Source: Actinomycetota bacterium (GTDB lineage: Bacteria; Actinomycetota; Actinomycetes; Nanopelagicales; Nanopelagicaceae). Taken from it: 35,187 bases of DNA. This document shows, in pieces, positions 1 through 7,133 of the stretch. The translations under genes were made by a program, and so were the position numbers. Every line of letters begins with the position of its first letter. The stretch's first letter is position 1. Under the pieces are notes generated by a model. The model did not search any database. It had not been told where the DNA came from and saw only the letters and a list, made by a program, of their open reading frames with translations. The stretch is taken from contig JAPLBL010000004.1 in assembly GCA_026392765.1 (NCBI GenBank), positions 1-35,187 on the forward strand, in the 5' to 3' direction.

Positions 1-431
1 GCAGTCAGTGTTCCTAGCAATTCACGTTCATTCTCAAGCAGACCTTCCAGCGCAGCATCAACAGCGCGCACCCCAGATTTTGTGAGTGTGACAAGTGAGC
101 CGCGACCATCATCCGGATCTTGTTCACGAGTAATCAATTGCAACTCTTCAAGTCGATCAAGGCGATTGGTCATCGTTCCACTCGTCACCATCGTCTCTTG
201 CATTAACTGACCAGGGGAGAGTTGATGTGGTGCACCTGCACGACGCAGAGCTGCAAGAACATCGAATCCCCACGTCTCAAGATCTGCGAATGCATCACGA
301 CGAGCAATATCCAGGTGGCGGGCGATGCGGGTAATGCGGCTTAGGACTGCAAGGGGAGAGAGGTCGAGATCTGGGCGCTCGCGCTTCCAGGCCGCTATGA
401 GGCGGTCTACTTCATCTCGATTATTCTGCAT
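1..431 (-). CDS. MarR-family winged-helix regulator (3' end outside window)
   Basis: This gene is not in the ORF track because it has no stop inside the window. Reading the minus strand from the ATG at 431 gives about 143 residues starting MQNNRDEVDRLIAAW. The part from about residue 50 to 125 fits the MarR winged helix: a recognition-helix stretch MVTSGTMTNRLDRLE followed by a wing with DPDDGRGSLVTLT, where family members usually have DxRxxxVxLT. MarR proteins are dimeric DNA-binding repressors or activators that often respond to small phenolic or drug-like ligands. The target is unknown; the nearest exporter genes are about 16 kb away, so a link to them would be speculation. It is divergent from tRNA-Gln. 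A TAAACT -10-like element ends 9 nt before the ATG. Confidence 0.85.
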   Translation of the reverse strand, partial: MQNNRDEVDRLIAAWKRERPDLDLSPLAVLSRITRIARHLDIARRDAFADLETWGFDVLAALRRAGAPHQLSPGQLMQETMVTSGTMTNRLDRLEELQLITREQDPDDGRGSLVTLTKSGVRAVDAALEGLLENERELLGTLT

Positions 432-440
432 AGTAAATGG

Positions 441-446
441 AGTTTA
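441..446 (-). promoter_or_regulatory. Possible -10 element of the MarR gene (TAAACT)
   Basis: TAAACT on the minus strand ends 9 nt before the ATG, which would give a leaderless or nearly leaderless mRNA. No convincing -35 is visible. The same hexamer sits before the MFS exporter at 19520. Confidence 0.35.
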
Positions 447-467
447 GTGGTCGCCAGCACTACCGAA

Positions 468-473
468 TATAAG
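468..473 (+). promoter_or_regulatory. Possible -10 element of tRNA-Gln (TATAAG)
   Basis: TATAAG lies 13 nt before the first base of the tRNA. The TAGACT element of the other tRNA in the window has the same 13-nt spacing. No clear -35 is seen. Confidence 0.4.
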
Positions 474-486
474 GGAGAATATAGGT

Positions 487-561
487 TCCGCCATTGTGTA
501 GTGGCTAGCACATGGGCCTTTGAAGCCCAGGGTCCAGGATCGATACCTGGTGGCGGAGCCA
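487..561 (+). tRNA. tRNA-Gln (anticodon UUG), CCA encoded
   Basis: A cloverleaf folds by eye. The acceptor strands TCCGCCA and TGGCGGA pair over 7 bp. A 4-bp D stem (GTGT with GCAC) is followed by anticodon stem TGGGC/GCCCA, whose 7-nt loop CTTTGAA places TTG at positions 34-36. The T stem CCAGG/CCTGG is perfect. G73 is followed by an encoded CCA. The T loop reads ATCGATA instead of the usual TTCRANY, so position 54 is A where T is nearly universal. The glmU promoter begins within a few bases of its 3' end. Confidence 0.95.
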
Positions 562-586
562 CCGTTTCAATCTCAGCCCGAGCAAG

Positions 587-592
587 TAGACT
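587..592 (+). promoter_or_regulatory. Possible leaderless promoter -10 of glmU (TAGACT)
   Basis: TAGACT ends 6 nt before the glmU ATG, so transcription would start at or next to the start codon. A weak -35 candidate, TTTCAA at 565-570, has a 16-nt spacer. There is no Shine-Dalgarno sequence. The same hexamer precedes mfd, eno, ispH and tRNA-Leu in this window. Confidence 0.5.
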
Positions 593-598
593 GCACAC

Positions 599-2026
599 AT
601 GAGCCTTGAAACAGTAGTGATTCTCGCTGCTGGAGAAGGTACTCGCATGAAGTCGAGCACTCCCAAGGTTCTTCACTCAATCGCAGGTCGATCACTTGTT
701 GGCCATGTTCTCATCGCAGTGAGTGCACTCTCACCTAAGCAGGTGCGCGTAGTTGTTGGAGCAGGTCGCGAACAAGTAGAGGCACACCTTTCAGAAGTAG
801 CACCACATGTCACAACAGTCTTCCAAGAAAAGCGCGGCGGCACAGGACATGCAACTCAACTTGCACTCGATGGTCTCAAGGCAAGCGGAACAATTCTTGT
901 ACTTGCAGGTGATACACCGATGCTCACAGGATCATCTCTGACTCAACTTCTTACAGAACATCATGCAGGTGGTTTTACAGCATCCGTTCTCACAGCAGAA
1001 CACCCAGATCCAACAGGCTATGGCCGCATTATTCGCGCTGATGATGACTCACTTCTTCGCATTGTGGAAGAGCGCGATGCCGATGAGATTCAACGTGACA
1101 TCCTTGAAGTGAACTCTGGTGTGTATGCATTTGATGCAGTCAAACTCGCTGGTGCTATCGGAAAGCTGAAAAAGGATAATTCGCAGGGCGAGCTCTATCT
1201 CACCGATGTCATTGAAATCCTTCGCAATGAAGGTGGCAAGATTGCAGCAGTTCTGATTGATGATTTCATCGAAATCCTAGGAGTCAATGACCGCGTGCAG
1301 CTTGCAGAATCAGCGGCCCTCTTGCGCGATCGCATTAATGAAGATTTGATGCGCGATGGTGTGACCATTGTGGATCCTTTAAGCACATGGGTTGATGCAA
1401 CTGCGACTGTGGCAAGTGATGTAGTGCTTATGCCTGGTACTGCTATTAGTGGAATGAGCACAGTGGCAACGGGTGCTGTCATCGGCCCTCGCACAACACT
1501 TGTTGATTGCACAGTGGGCGCAGGTGCTCGCGTTATTGAATCTCGTTGCACAGAAGCCATCATTGGCGATGGTGCAAATGTTGGCCCCTATACATTCTTG
1601 CGACCTGGAACAAAGTTGCTTCCAAATTCAAAGGTCGGCGCATATGTTGAGATGAAGAATGCGACTTTGGGCGAAGGCTCTAAAGTGCCTCATCTTTCCT
1701 ATGTGGGAGATGCTGTTATCGGTGAGGGCTCCAATATTGGCGCTGCAACTATCTTTGTTAACTATGACGGTGTTGAAAAGCATTACACCGTTGTGGGCGA
1801 TCACGTTCGAATCGGAAGCGATTCGATGTTAGTAGCCCCGGTCACAATCGGAGATGGCGCATATACGGCAGCCGGATCTGTGATTACTGAAGATGTTCCG
1901 CCCGGTGCAATTGGTGTCGGTAGGGCAAAGCAGCGAAATGTAATAGGTTGGGTTCTGCGTAAGCGAGCTGGCAGTAAATCTGCTGAGGCCGCTATGCGCC
2001 ACAGTAACGACGAGCAGAAAGGCTAA
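599..2026 (+). CDS. glmU: Bifunctional UDP-GlcNAc pyrophosphorylase / GlcN-1-P acetyltransferase GlmU
   Basis: GlmU acetylates glucosamine-1-phosphate and then uridylylates the product to UDP-N-acetylglucosamine, the cytoplasmic precursor of peptidoglycan. The N-terminal nucleotidyltransferase shows LAAGEGTRMKSSTPKV at about residues 9-24 and the sugar-binding NSGVYAF region near 165. From about residue 255 onward the protein is a left-handed beta-helix of hexapeptide repeats, with the acetyltransferase region AYVEMKNATLG and the catalytic-His stretch KVPHLSYVGD near 360. At 475 residues it has the usual family length. It is followed after 5 bp by prs, forming a glmU-prs unit as in other Actinobacteria. 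The ATG is supported by the signature position and the TAGACT element 6 nt upstream. Confidence 0.97.
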   Translation: MSLETVVILAAGEGTRMKSSTPKVLHSIAGRSLVGHVLIAVSALSPKQVRVVVGAGREQVEAHLSEVAPHVTTVFQEKRGGTGHATQLALDGLKASGTILVLAGDTPMLTGSSLTQLLTEHHAGGFTASVLTAEHPDPTGYGRIIRADDDSLLRIVEERDADEIQRDILEVNSGVYAFDAVKLAGAIGKLKKDNSQGELYLTDVIEILRNEGGKIAAVLIDDFIEILGVNDRVQLAESAALLRDRINEDLMRDGVTIVDPLSTWVDATATVASDVVLMPGTAISGMSTVATGAVIGPRTTLVDCTVGAGARVIESRCTEAIIGDGANVGPYTFLRPGTKLLPNSKVGAYVEMKNATLGEGSKVPHLSYVGDAVIGEGSNIGAATIFVNYDGVEKHYTVVGDHVRIGSDSMLVAPVTIGDGAYTAAGSVITEDVPPGAIGVGRAKQRNVIGWVLRKRAGSKSAEAAMRHSNDEQKG

Positions 2027-2031
2027 CTTCC

Positions 2032-3012
2032 TTGAGCGAGATCCGTTTATCTTCAGAGAAAAAACTTCGTCTTTTTTCAGGCCGCGGATTCCCAGAGTTA
2101 TCTGAACAAGTTGCTACCGAACTAGGTATTCCGCTCACACCAACGTCTGCATATGACTTCGCTAATGGTGAGATCTTTGTTCGCTTTGAAGAATCAGTTC
2201 GTGGCTGCGATGCATTTGTGATTCAGTCACACTCAACCCCAATTAATAAGCAAATCATGGAACAACTCATCATGATTGATGCTCTCAAGCGCGCATCGGC
2301 AAAGCGCATCACTGTTGTTGCACCGTTCTATGGTTACGCTCGCCAAGATAAGAAGAGCCGTGGTCGCGAACCAATTACTGCGCGCCTGATGGCAGATCTC
2401 TTTAAGGCAGCAGGCGCTGATCGACTTATGGTTGTTGATCTCCACACTTCACAGATTCAAGGATTCTTTGACGGTCCTGTCGATCACTTGTTCGCACTTC
2501 CTATGCTTGCAAATTATGTTGGCAGCAAGGTGGATCGTTCAAAGCTCACTATCGTTTCACCTGACTCAGGTCGCGTTCGTGTTGCAGAGCGTTGGTCTGA
2601 GCTTCTCGGTGGCTGCCCGATTGCATTTATCCATAAGACTCGCGACCCACTTGTTCCTAACGAAGCAGTTGTTGGAAAAGTTGTGGGAGATGTTGAAGGT
2701 CGCACATGCGTCGTTATCGATGACATGATCGACACGGCAGGCACCATCACAAAGGCAGTCGATGCTCTCTTTGAAGGGGGCGCAAAAGATGTCATCGTTG
2801 CTGCAACCCACGCTGTCTTCTCTGGTCCGGCCGTTGATCGCCTCAAAGAGTCTCGCGCTGTCGAGGTCGTTGTCACCGATTCTCTTCCCCTGTCTGAGGA
2901 TCAGAAGTTTGACAAGCTGACTGTGCTCACCATCGCCCCACTCTTGGCTCGCGCCATCCGTGAGGTCTTCGAAGATGGCTCAGTAACCAGCCTTTTTGAC
3001 GGGCATAGCTAA
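2032..3012 (+). CDS. prs: Ribose-phosphate pyrophosphokinase (PRPP synthetase)
   Basis: The enzyme makes 5-phosphoribosyl-1-pyrophosphate from ribose-5-phosphate and ATP in the cytoplasm, feeding purine, pyrimidine, His, Trp and NAD synthesis. Visible motifs are the catalytic flexible loop RQDKKSRGREPIT at about residues 104-116, the metal-binding VVDLHTSQIQGFFD near 135-148, and the PRPP-binding loop VVIDDMIDTAGT near 227-238. At 326 residues it matches class I enzymes. The start is TTG, 5 bp after the glmU stop, with AAAGG about 10 nt upstream; no better in-frame start precedes the conserved N-terminus. It is almost certainly co-transcribed with glmU. Confidence 0.97.
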   Translation: MSEIRLSSEKKLRLFSGRGFPELSEQVATELGIPLTPTSAYDFANGEIFVRFEESVRGCDAFVIQSHSTPINKQIMEQLIMIDALKRASAKRITVVAPFYGYARQDKKSRGREPITARLMADLFKAAGADRLMVVDLHTSQIQGFFDGPVDHLFALPMLANYVGSKVDRSKLTIVSPDSGRVRVAERWSELLGGCPIAFIHKTRDPLVPNEAVVGKVVGDVEGRTCVVIDDMIDTAGTITKAVDALFEGGAKDVIVAATHAVFSGPAVDRLKESRAVEVVVTDSLPLSEDQKFDKLTVLTIAPLLARAIREVFEDGSVTSLFDGHS

Positions 3013-3024
3013 CTCACGCTAACC

Positions 3025-3049
3025 TTCACCTCGTTCCGGCGAGGGTGAA
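3025..3049 (+). terminator. Hairpin after prs, possible weak terminator
   Basis: TTCACCTCG pairs with CGA-g-GGTGAA: 9 bp with one bulged G and a TTCCGG loop, 13 nt after the prs stop. It is followed by ATTTATCC, not a real T run. It could end or attenuate glmU-prs transcription before rplY, or be a leader structure of rplY. Confidence 0.35.
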
Positions 3050-3139
3050 ATTTATCCGTGATCGACGGCGTAGGTATCAACTCCTGCTGGAACTTCGCAA
3101 CACAAAGAGGTTCGATAACAGCTACGAGGGAGTTTTAAA

Positions 3140-3719
3140 ATGGCAGAAGTTTCAATTAAGGGAACAACACGTACCGAATTCGGTAAGGGTGCATCACGTC
3201 GCGCACGCGTTGCAGGTCTTGTTCCTGCTGTCATCTATGGACATGGTGAGAAGCCAGTTCACATCACTCTCCCAGCTCGCGAACTCGGCGTTGCTCTTAA
3301 AGAGTCAGACACTTCCAAAGTCAATCGTTCGCCACCCACTCAAGCAGATCCTTGAGCACATCGACCTCGTACTTGTCCGTCGCGGTGAGAAGGTTGTTGT
3401 TTCAGTTCCTGTTCACCTTGAAGGTAAGCACGATCCAGACGGCATCCTTGAGACTCAGCACAACTCAATTGAAGTTGAGGCAGAGGCAACTGCGATTCCT
3501 AAGTTCCTTACACTTGATATTGAAGGAATGGCTGCTGGAACTTCTAAGCATGCTTCAGATGTTGTTCTTCCTGCAGGCATCATTCTTGTGAGCCCAGCGA
3601 ACACAATCATCGTTCACTTGTCTGAGCGCTCAACAGTTGTTGAAGAAGTTGCTGTTGTGGCACCTGCTGCAGATGCAGCTGCTGCGGCACCTGCTGCAGA
3701 TGCAGAGAAGAAGGACTAA
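3140..3719 (+). pseudogene. rplY: Ribosomal protein bL25 (RplY/Ctc), reading frame broken by an internal deletion
   Basis: bL25 binds 5S rRNA in the large subunit; the longer Ctc form seen here has an extra C-terminal domain. The N-terminal part (MAEVSIKGTTRTEFGKGASR...) reads from the ATG at 3140 with a strong GAGGGAG 7 nt upstream, and runs to about LKESD near 3311. From there the conserved continuation (TLPKSIVRHPLKQILEHIDLV and onward) is in another frame, open to the stop at 3719. By comparison with remembered actinobacterial bL25 proteins, roughly 12-14 residues (the xLLxIxxDGK segment) are missing at the join. So this looks like a non-multiple-of-three deletion, not a one-base slip. 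The C-terminal Ala/Asp-rich tail (repeated PAADA) is intact. As it stands the gene would yield a 71-residue fragment. It may be an assembly artefact or a strain lesion. pth follows, as is usual. Confidence 0.85.
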
Positions 3720-3739
3720 CAACCCTTACGATTTCACAT

Positions 3740-4315
3740 ATGACGTGGTTGGTAGTGGGTCTCGGTAATCCCGGGGATGAATACGCTGCCACCCGTCACA
3801 ATGTGGGTCAGATGGTCATTGATCATCTTGCTAAACGCCACAACGTAAAACTCTCTTCGCATAAATCTCGCAACGATATTGCAGCCTATAAATTAGGTGT
3901 TGGCGCAGATATGCACTCAATCATTCTCGCAAAGTCTAAGAGCTATATGAATGAATCAGGCGGGCCGATTAAGGCACTTGCATCTTTCTACTCTGTTGAA
4001 CCTGCAAACATTATCGTTCTTCACGATGAACTCGATATTGGTTATGCAGCAATTCGCACCAAGGTTGCAGGTGGCGATAATGGCCACAATGGTTTGAAAT
4101 CACTCACTTCATCATTTGGCACAGCAGAGTATTTCCGTGTTCGCCTTGGAATCGGGCGCCCCATGGGACAGCAAGATCCTGCTGACTTTGTCTTGAAGCA
4201 ATTTAGTAAAGAAGAGAAGAAGACCCTCGATGAATTTATCGAACGTGGCGCAGATTGTGTTGAGTACTTGATTGCAAATGGGCTTGATTTAACACAATCT
4301 AAATTTAATAGCTAA
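3740..4315 (+). CDS. pth: Peptidyl-tRNA hydrolase
   Basis: Pth releases tRNA from peptidyl-tRNAs that drop off ribosomes, in the cytoplasm. Family signatures are present in order: GLGNPG near residues 8-13 (active-site Asn), TRHNVG near 18-23 (catalytic His), YMNESG near 66-71 (substrate-binding Asn), HDELD near 92-96 and GDNGHNGLKS near 111-120. The length of 191 residues is typical. It lies 20 bp after rplY, the usual actinobacterial pair. The next gene, ppc, converges and its stop is only 3 bp away, leaving no room for an intergenic terminator. Confidence 0.96.
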   Translation: MTWLVVGLGNPGDEYAATRHNVGQMVIDHLAKRHNVKLSSHKSRNDIAAYKLGVGADMHSIILAKSKSYMNESGGPIKALASFYSVEPANIIVLHDELDIGYAAIRTKVAGGDNGHNGLKSLTSSFGTAEYFRVRLGIGRPMGQQDPADFVLKQFSKEEKKTLDEFIERGADCVEYLIANGLDLTQSKFNS

Positions 4316-4318
4316 AAA

Positions 4319-7036
4319 TCAGCCTGTATTTCGTAGACCGGCAGCCACACCGTTAATAGTCAGAAGCAGAGCTCGAATCAGCGCAGGATCAGCTTCTCCT
4401 TCAGTGCGCACACGGTGCAAGAGATTTACCTGAAGCAATTGAAGAGGTGCGAGGTATGTATCGCGCACCTGCAGGGTGCGAGCCAAAACTGCTTGATCGC
4501 CCAACAGCGATTTCTTTCCTGTGAGTGCAAGTATCTCTGAGACAGTTAAATCAAACTCTTCTTTGATTGTGCCAAGGAAGTGCTGCAGCTCAGCTGGCAC
4601 AAGTGTTTCCACATAACGCTTAGCTGTTTCAAGATCTGTCTTAGCAAGTGTCATCTCGACATTGCTGATAAAGGTTGAGAAGAAGTGCCACTCTGCAAGC
4701 ATCTTCTTAAGCACTTCAGTTTGCCCAGCTTCACGCGCTGCCTTCAGCCCTGATCCAACGCCAAACCATCCTGGAACGATCTGACGTGATTGTGTCCACC
4801 CAAATACCCAAGGAATAGCGCGGAGTGAATCAAGACCGCCTGCAGCATCAGGGCGACGGGATGGACGTGAGCCAAGGAAAAGATTTCCTAGTTGTTCAAC
4901 TGGAGTAGATGCATAGAAATAGGCGGGTAGATCTGGGTGATCAATGAGTGCGCGATAGCGAGTAAATGCGTTATCGCTAACTATGTTCATACATTCATTC
5001 CACTTGTTTAAATCTTCTGCGCTCTGGCGTGGTCCACGGTTGAGGACTGTGGCCTCTAGTGATGCTGCAAGAGTGAGTTCAACGTTCTCGCGAGCAAGAG
5101 CAGGAAGTGCGTATTTATCGGAGATAACTTCGCCTTGTTCAGTCATCTTGATTTGTCCATCGACAGAACCCCAAGGCAGTGCAACGAGCGCTTCATATGT
5201 TGGTCCGCCACCGCGTCCCACAGAACCACCTCGACCATGGAATAAACGAAGTTTGACGCCATGCTTCATAGCAACATCGCGCAACGTGCGCTGAGCACGG
5301 TGGATCTCCCACTGCGATGTTGCAATACCTGCATCTTTATTGGAATCTGAATAACCAAGCATCACTTCTTGCACATTCTCGCGCAGCTCAACGAGCTTGC
5401 GATAGGTGGGATCTGAGAGAAGCGTTTCAAGAATTTCACCAGCTGCGCGCAGTTCTGCAACTGTTTCAAGTAGGGGAGCAAAACCAATCTTTGCAACCTT
5501 CTTATCAATATCAACAAGGCCTGCCTGCTTACCAAGAACAGTTGCAGCAATGAGGTCATCTGCGCCCTTTGTCATAGAGACGATATAGGTCTCAATTACT
5601 TCAGGGCCAAAACGTTCAATCAGATCTTCGATGGCAACAAAGGTATTGAGAGTCTTAAGCCCTGCAGCATCGAGCTTTGATGAATCCAGTTTTTCTGATG
5701 ATGCAAGGTGCTTGATGAGAAGAGGGAATTTATCTGCGTGAGAGAGTGCGATGTAGTCGCCTGAAATCATCTGCTTGAGAGCGTTGTGGTGAGCATCTGA
5801 ATGCTCGCGAATATCTAGAGTTGCATGTGTCAGGCCAAATGCTGCAACGGTGCGGATGGTGCGCTCAAGTAGGCCTGTGGCAAGGAGTTCACCGCGGTGA
5901 GCAAAGAGTGAATCGCGCATCAAGGTGAGGTCTGCAAGGAGTTCTGCAGTGTTCTTGTAATCGCGACCTGGAACATGTGGGGTGCGATCTGCATGGCGTG
6001 TGCGTGTGAATGCAAGTCGATGCACGATTGCAGTTGCTTTAAGTCGGTATGGCTCTTGTGCATTTAGGCGCAAGAAGCGTGCCTCAAACTCTGGAATATT
6101 CTTGAGATCTTCTTCAACAGATGCGCTCAGCTCTGGGGTTGCACCTGTGATGCGCGTTGAAACAGAGAGCATCTGGCGCAGACGGTTCATCGCAGCCATA
6201 GTTGATCGAATTGCGTGGGCTACTTGTAGAACAACAGCATCTTCAGTTACCTCAGGTGTGATGTTGGGGTTGCCATCACGATCGCCACCAATCCATGTGC
6301 CAAATGTCAGTGGACGCGCAGTTACGGGCAAATCAATCTTCAGACGCTTGAGTTCGCGGGCAAAGTCATTGAGAACTTCAGGAACAGTCTGTGCTGCTAG
6401 GTCATCGAGGTAATAGAGCGCATTCATCGCTTCATCAAGAGGCTCTGGGCGATTGAGGCGAAGCTCATCAGTCTGCCACAACAAATCAACTGTTTCAGCA
6501 AGACGTTCATCTTGAACGACCGACTTTGGAGTATCAAGCAGTGAAGCAATCTCACCGAGCTTAATCAAGATAGATCGGCGCGCTGCTTCAGTTGGATGCG
6601 CTGTGAAGACGGGGCGGATATCGAGATCATTAATCCATTTTGATAAATCAGCATGTGAAATTTCATGTCCTGCGACAGGGTTCTGCATCGCCTCTTCAAT
6701 TTTGTCGATTGCTCGAGTAATCCATGAACCACCTTGTGCGCGAACTTCTGCCAATACGCGAGAGCGGTGTACTTGTTCTGCAACATTTGCTAAATGGAAA
6801 TAGGTGCTGAGTGCTCGCACGAGTTGCGTTGCATCATCAACTGAAAGGTTTTCAAGGATTTCAATTCCGCTACCTTCGCGGACTCCTTTGCGCACGCTCT
6901 CTACGAGATCAAGGAGGTGTTGTCCTTCTTGGCGGACAAGTGATTGGCCGAGGAGATCACCGAGGCGGCGCACGTCGCTGCGCAGCGTTGCATCATCTGA
7001 TTCAACGATCTGCTTCGTCTTGGAGGTCTCGGTCAC
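4319..7036 (-). CDS. ppc: Phosphoenolpyruvate carboxylase
   Basis: The enzyme carboxylates PEP to oxaloacetate, refilling the TCA cycle. Conserved elements: FTAHPTEAARRS with the catalytic His near residue 145, GYSDSNKDAG near 560, the glycine-rich FHGRGGSVGRGGGP near 600, and the C-terminus TINGVAAGLRNTG that is diagnostic of the family. The ORF track extends to 7207, but the first 57 codons do not look like PEPC. I prefer GTG at 7036, giving 905 residues, a normal size. GATAAT ends 6 nt before that GTG, consistent with a leaderless start. It is divergent from mfd and convergent with pth, and sits alone, inserted between the rplY-pth and mfd blocks that are neighbours in mycobacteria. Confidence 0.95.
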   Translation of the reverse strand: MTETSKTKQIVESDDATLRSDVRRLGDLLGQSLVRQEGQHLLDLVESVRKGVREGSGIEILENLSVDDATQLVRALSTYFHLANVAEQVHRSRVLAEVRAQGGSWITRAIDKIEEAMQNPVAGHEISHADLSKWINDLDIRPVFTAHPTEAARRSILIKLGEIASLLDTPKSVVQDERLAETVDLLWQTDELRLNRPEPLDEAMNALYYLDDLAAQTVPEVLNDFARELKRLKIDLPVTARPLTFGTWIGGDRDGNPNITPEVTEDAVVLQVAHAIRSTMAAMNRLRQMLSVSTRITGATPELSASVEEDLKNIPEFEARFLRLNAQEPYRLKATAIVHRLAFTRTRHADRTPHVPGRDYKNTAELLADLTLMRDSLFAHRGELLATGLLERTIRTVAAFGLTHATLDIREHSDAHHNALKQMISGDYIALSHADKFPLLIKHLASSEKLDSSKLDAAGLKTLNTFVAIEDLIERFGPEVIETYIVSMTKGADDLIAATVLGKQAGLVDIDKKVAKIGFAPLLETVAELRAAGEILETLLSDPTYRKLVELRENVQEVMLGYSDSNKDAGIATSQWEIHRAQRTLRDVAMKHGVKLRLFHGRGGSVGRGGGPTYEALVALPWGSVDGQIKMTEQGEVISDKYALPALARENVELTLAASLEATVLNRGPRQSAEDLNKWNECMNIVSDNAFTRYRALIDHPDLPAYFYASTPVEQLGNLFLGSRPSRRPDAAGGLDSLRAIPWVFGWTQSRQIVPGWFGVGSGLKAAREAGQTEVLKKMLAEWHFFSTFISNVEMTLAKTDLETAKRYVETLVPAELQHFLGTIKEEFDLTVSEILALTGKKSLLGDQAVLARTLQVRDTYLAPLQLLQVNLLHRVRTEGEADPALIRALLLTINGVAAGLRNTG

Positions 7037-7042
7037 TGGAGA

Positions 7043-7048
7043 ATTATC
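7043..7048 (-). promoter_or_regulatory. Possible extended -10 of ppc (GATAAT)
   Basis: GATAAT on the minus strand ends 6 nt before the proposed GTG start and is preceded by TGT, forming an extended -10. There is no Shine-Dalgarno. This is the main reason for moving the ppc start to 7036. Confidence 0.5.
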
Positions 7049-7067
7049 ACAGATGGAGCAGGCCCGA

Positions 7068-7073
7068 TAGACT
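7068..7073 (+). promoter_or_regulatory. Possible -10 of mfd (TAGACT)
   Basis: TAGACT, the hexamer recurring before starts in this window, would give mfd a leader of roughly 55 nt containing a hairpin (7084-7108) and an AAAGGAG ribosome-binding site at 7121-7127. No clear -35. Confidence 0.4.
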
Positions 7074-7083
7074 GTAATTGTTC

Positions 7084-7108
7084 GCCCCCCTTCTTTTTGA
7101 AGTGGGGC
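7084..7108 (+). other. Stem-loop in the presumed mfd leader
   Basis: GCCCC-c-CTTC pairs with GAAG-t-GGGGC around a TTTTT loop: nine base pairs with one C/T mismatch. It ends 12 nt before the mfd ribosome-binding site. It is not followed by a T run on either strand, so it looks more like a leader structure than a terminator. Confidence 0.45.
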
Positions 7109-7133
7109 TTTGAGTCGTTTAAAGGAGCGTGCA

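Noticed and set aside
407-676. 89-residue minus-strand ORF
   Set aside because: It is mostly the antisense of tRNA-Gln and of the glmU start (GIDPGPWASKAH is a tRNA-derived peptide). No family resemblance.
3300-3330. Programmed ribosomal frameshift in rplY
   Set aside because: A simple frame change would still lack about 12-14 conserved residues, and no slippery heptamer with a downstream structure is visible.
3045-3719. 224-residue ORF as an intact gene
   Set aside because: Only the part after about 3311 is conserved (bL25 C-terminus). The first half is the wrong frame of the bL25 N-terminus and an intergenic region.
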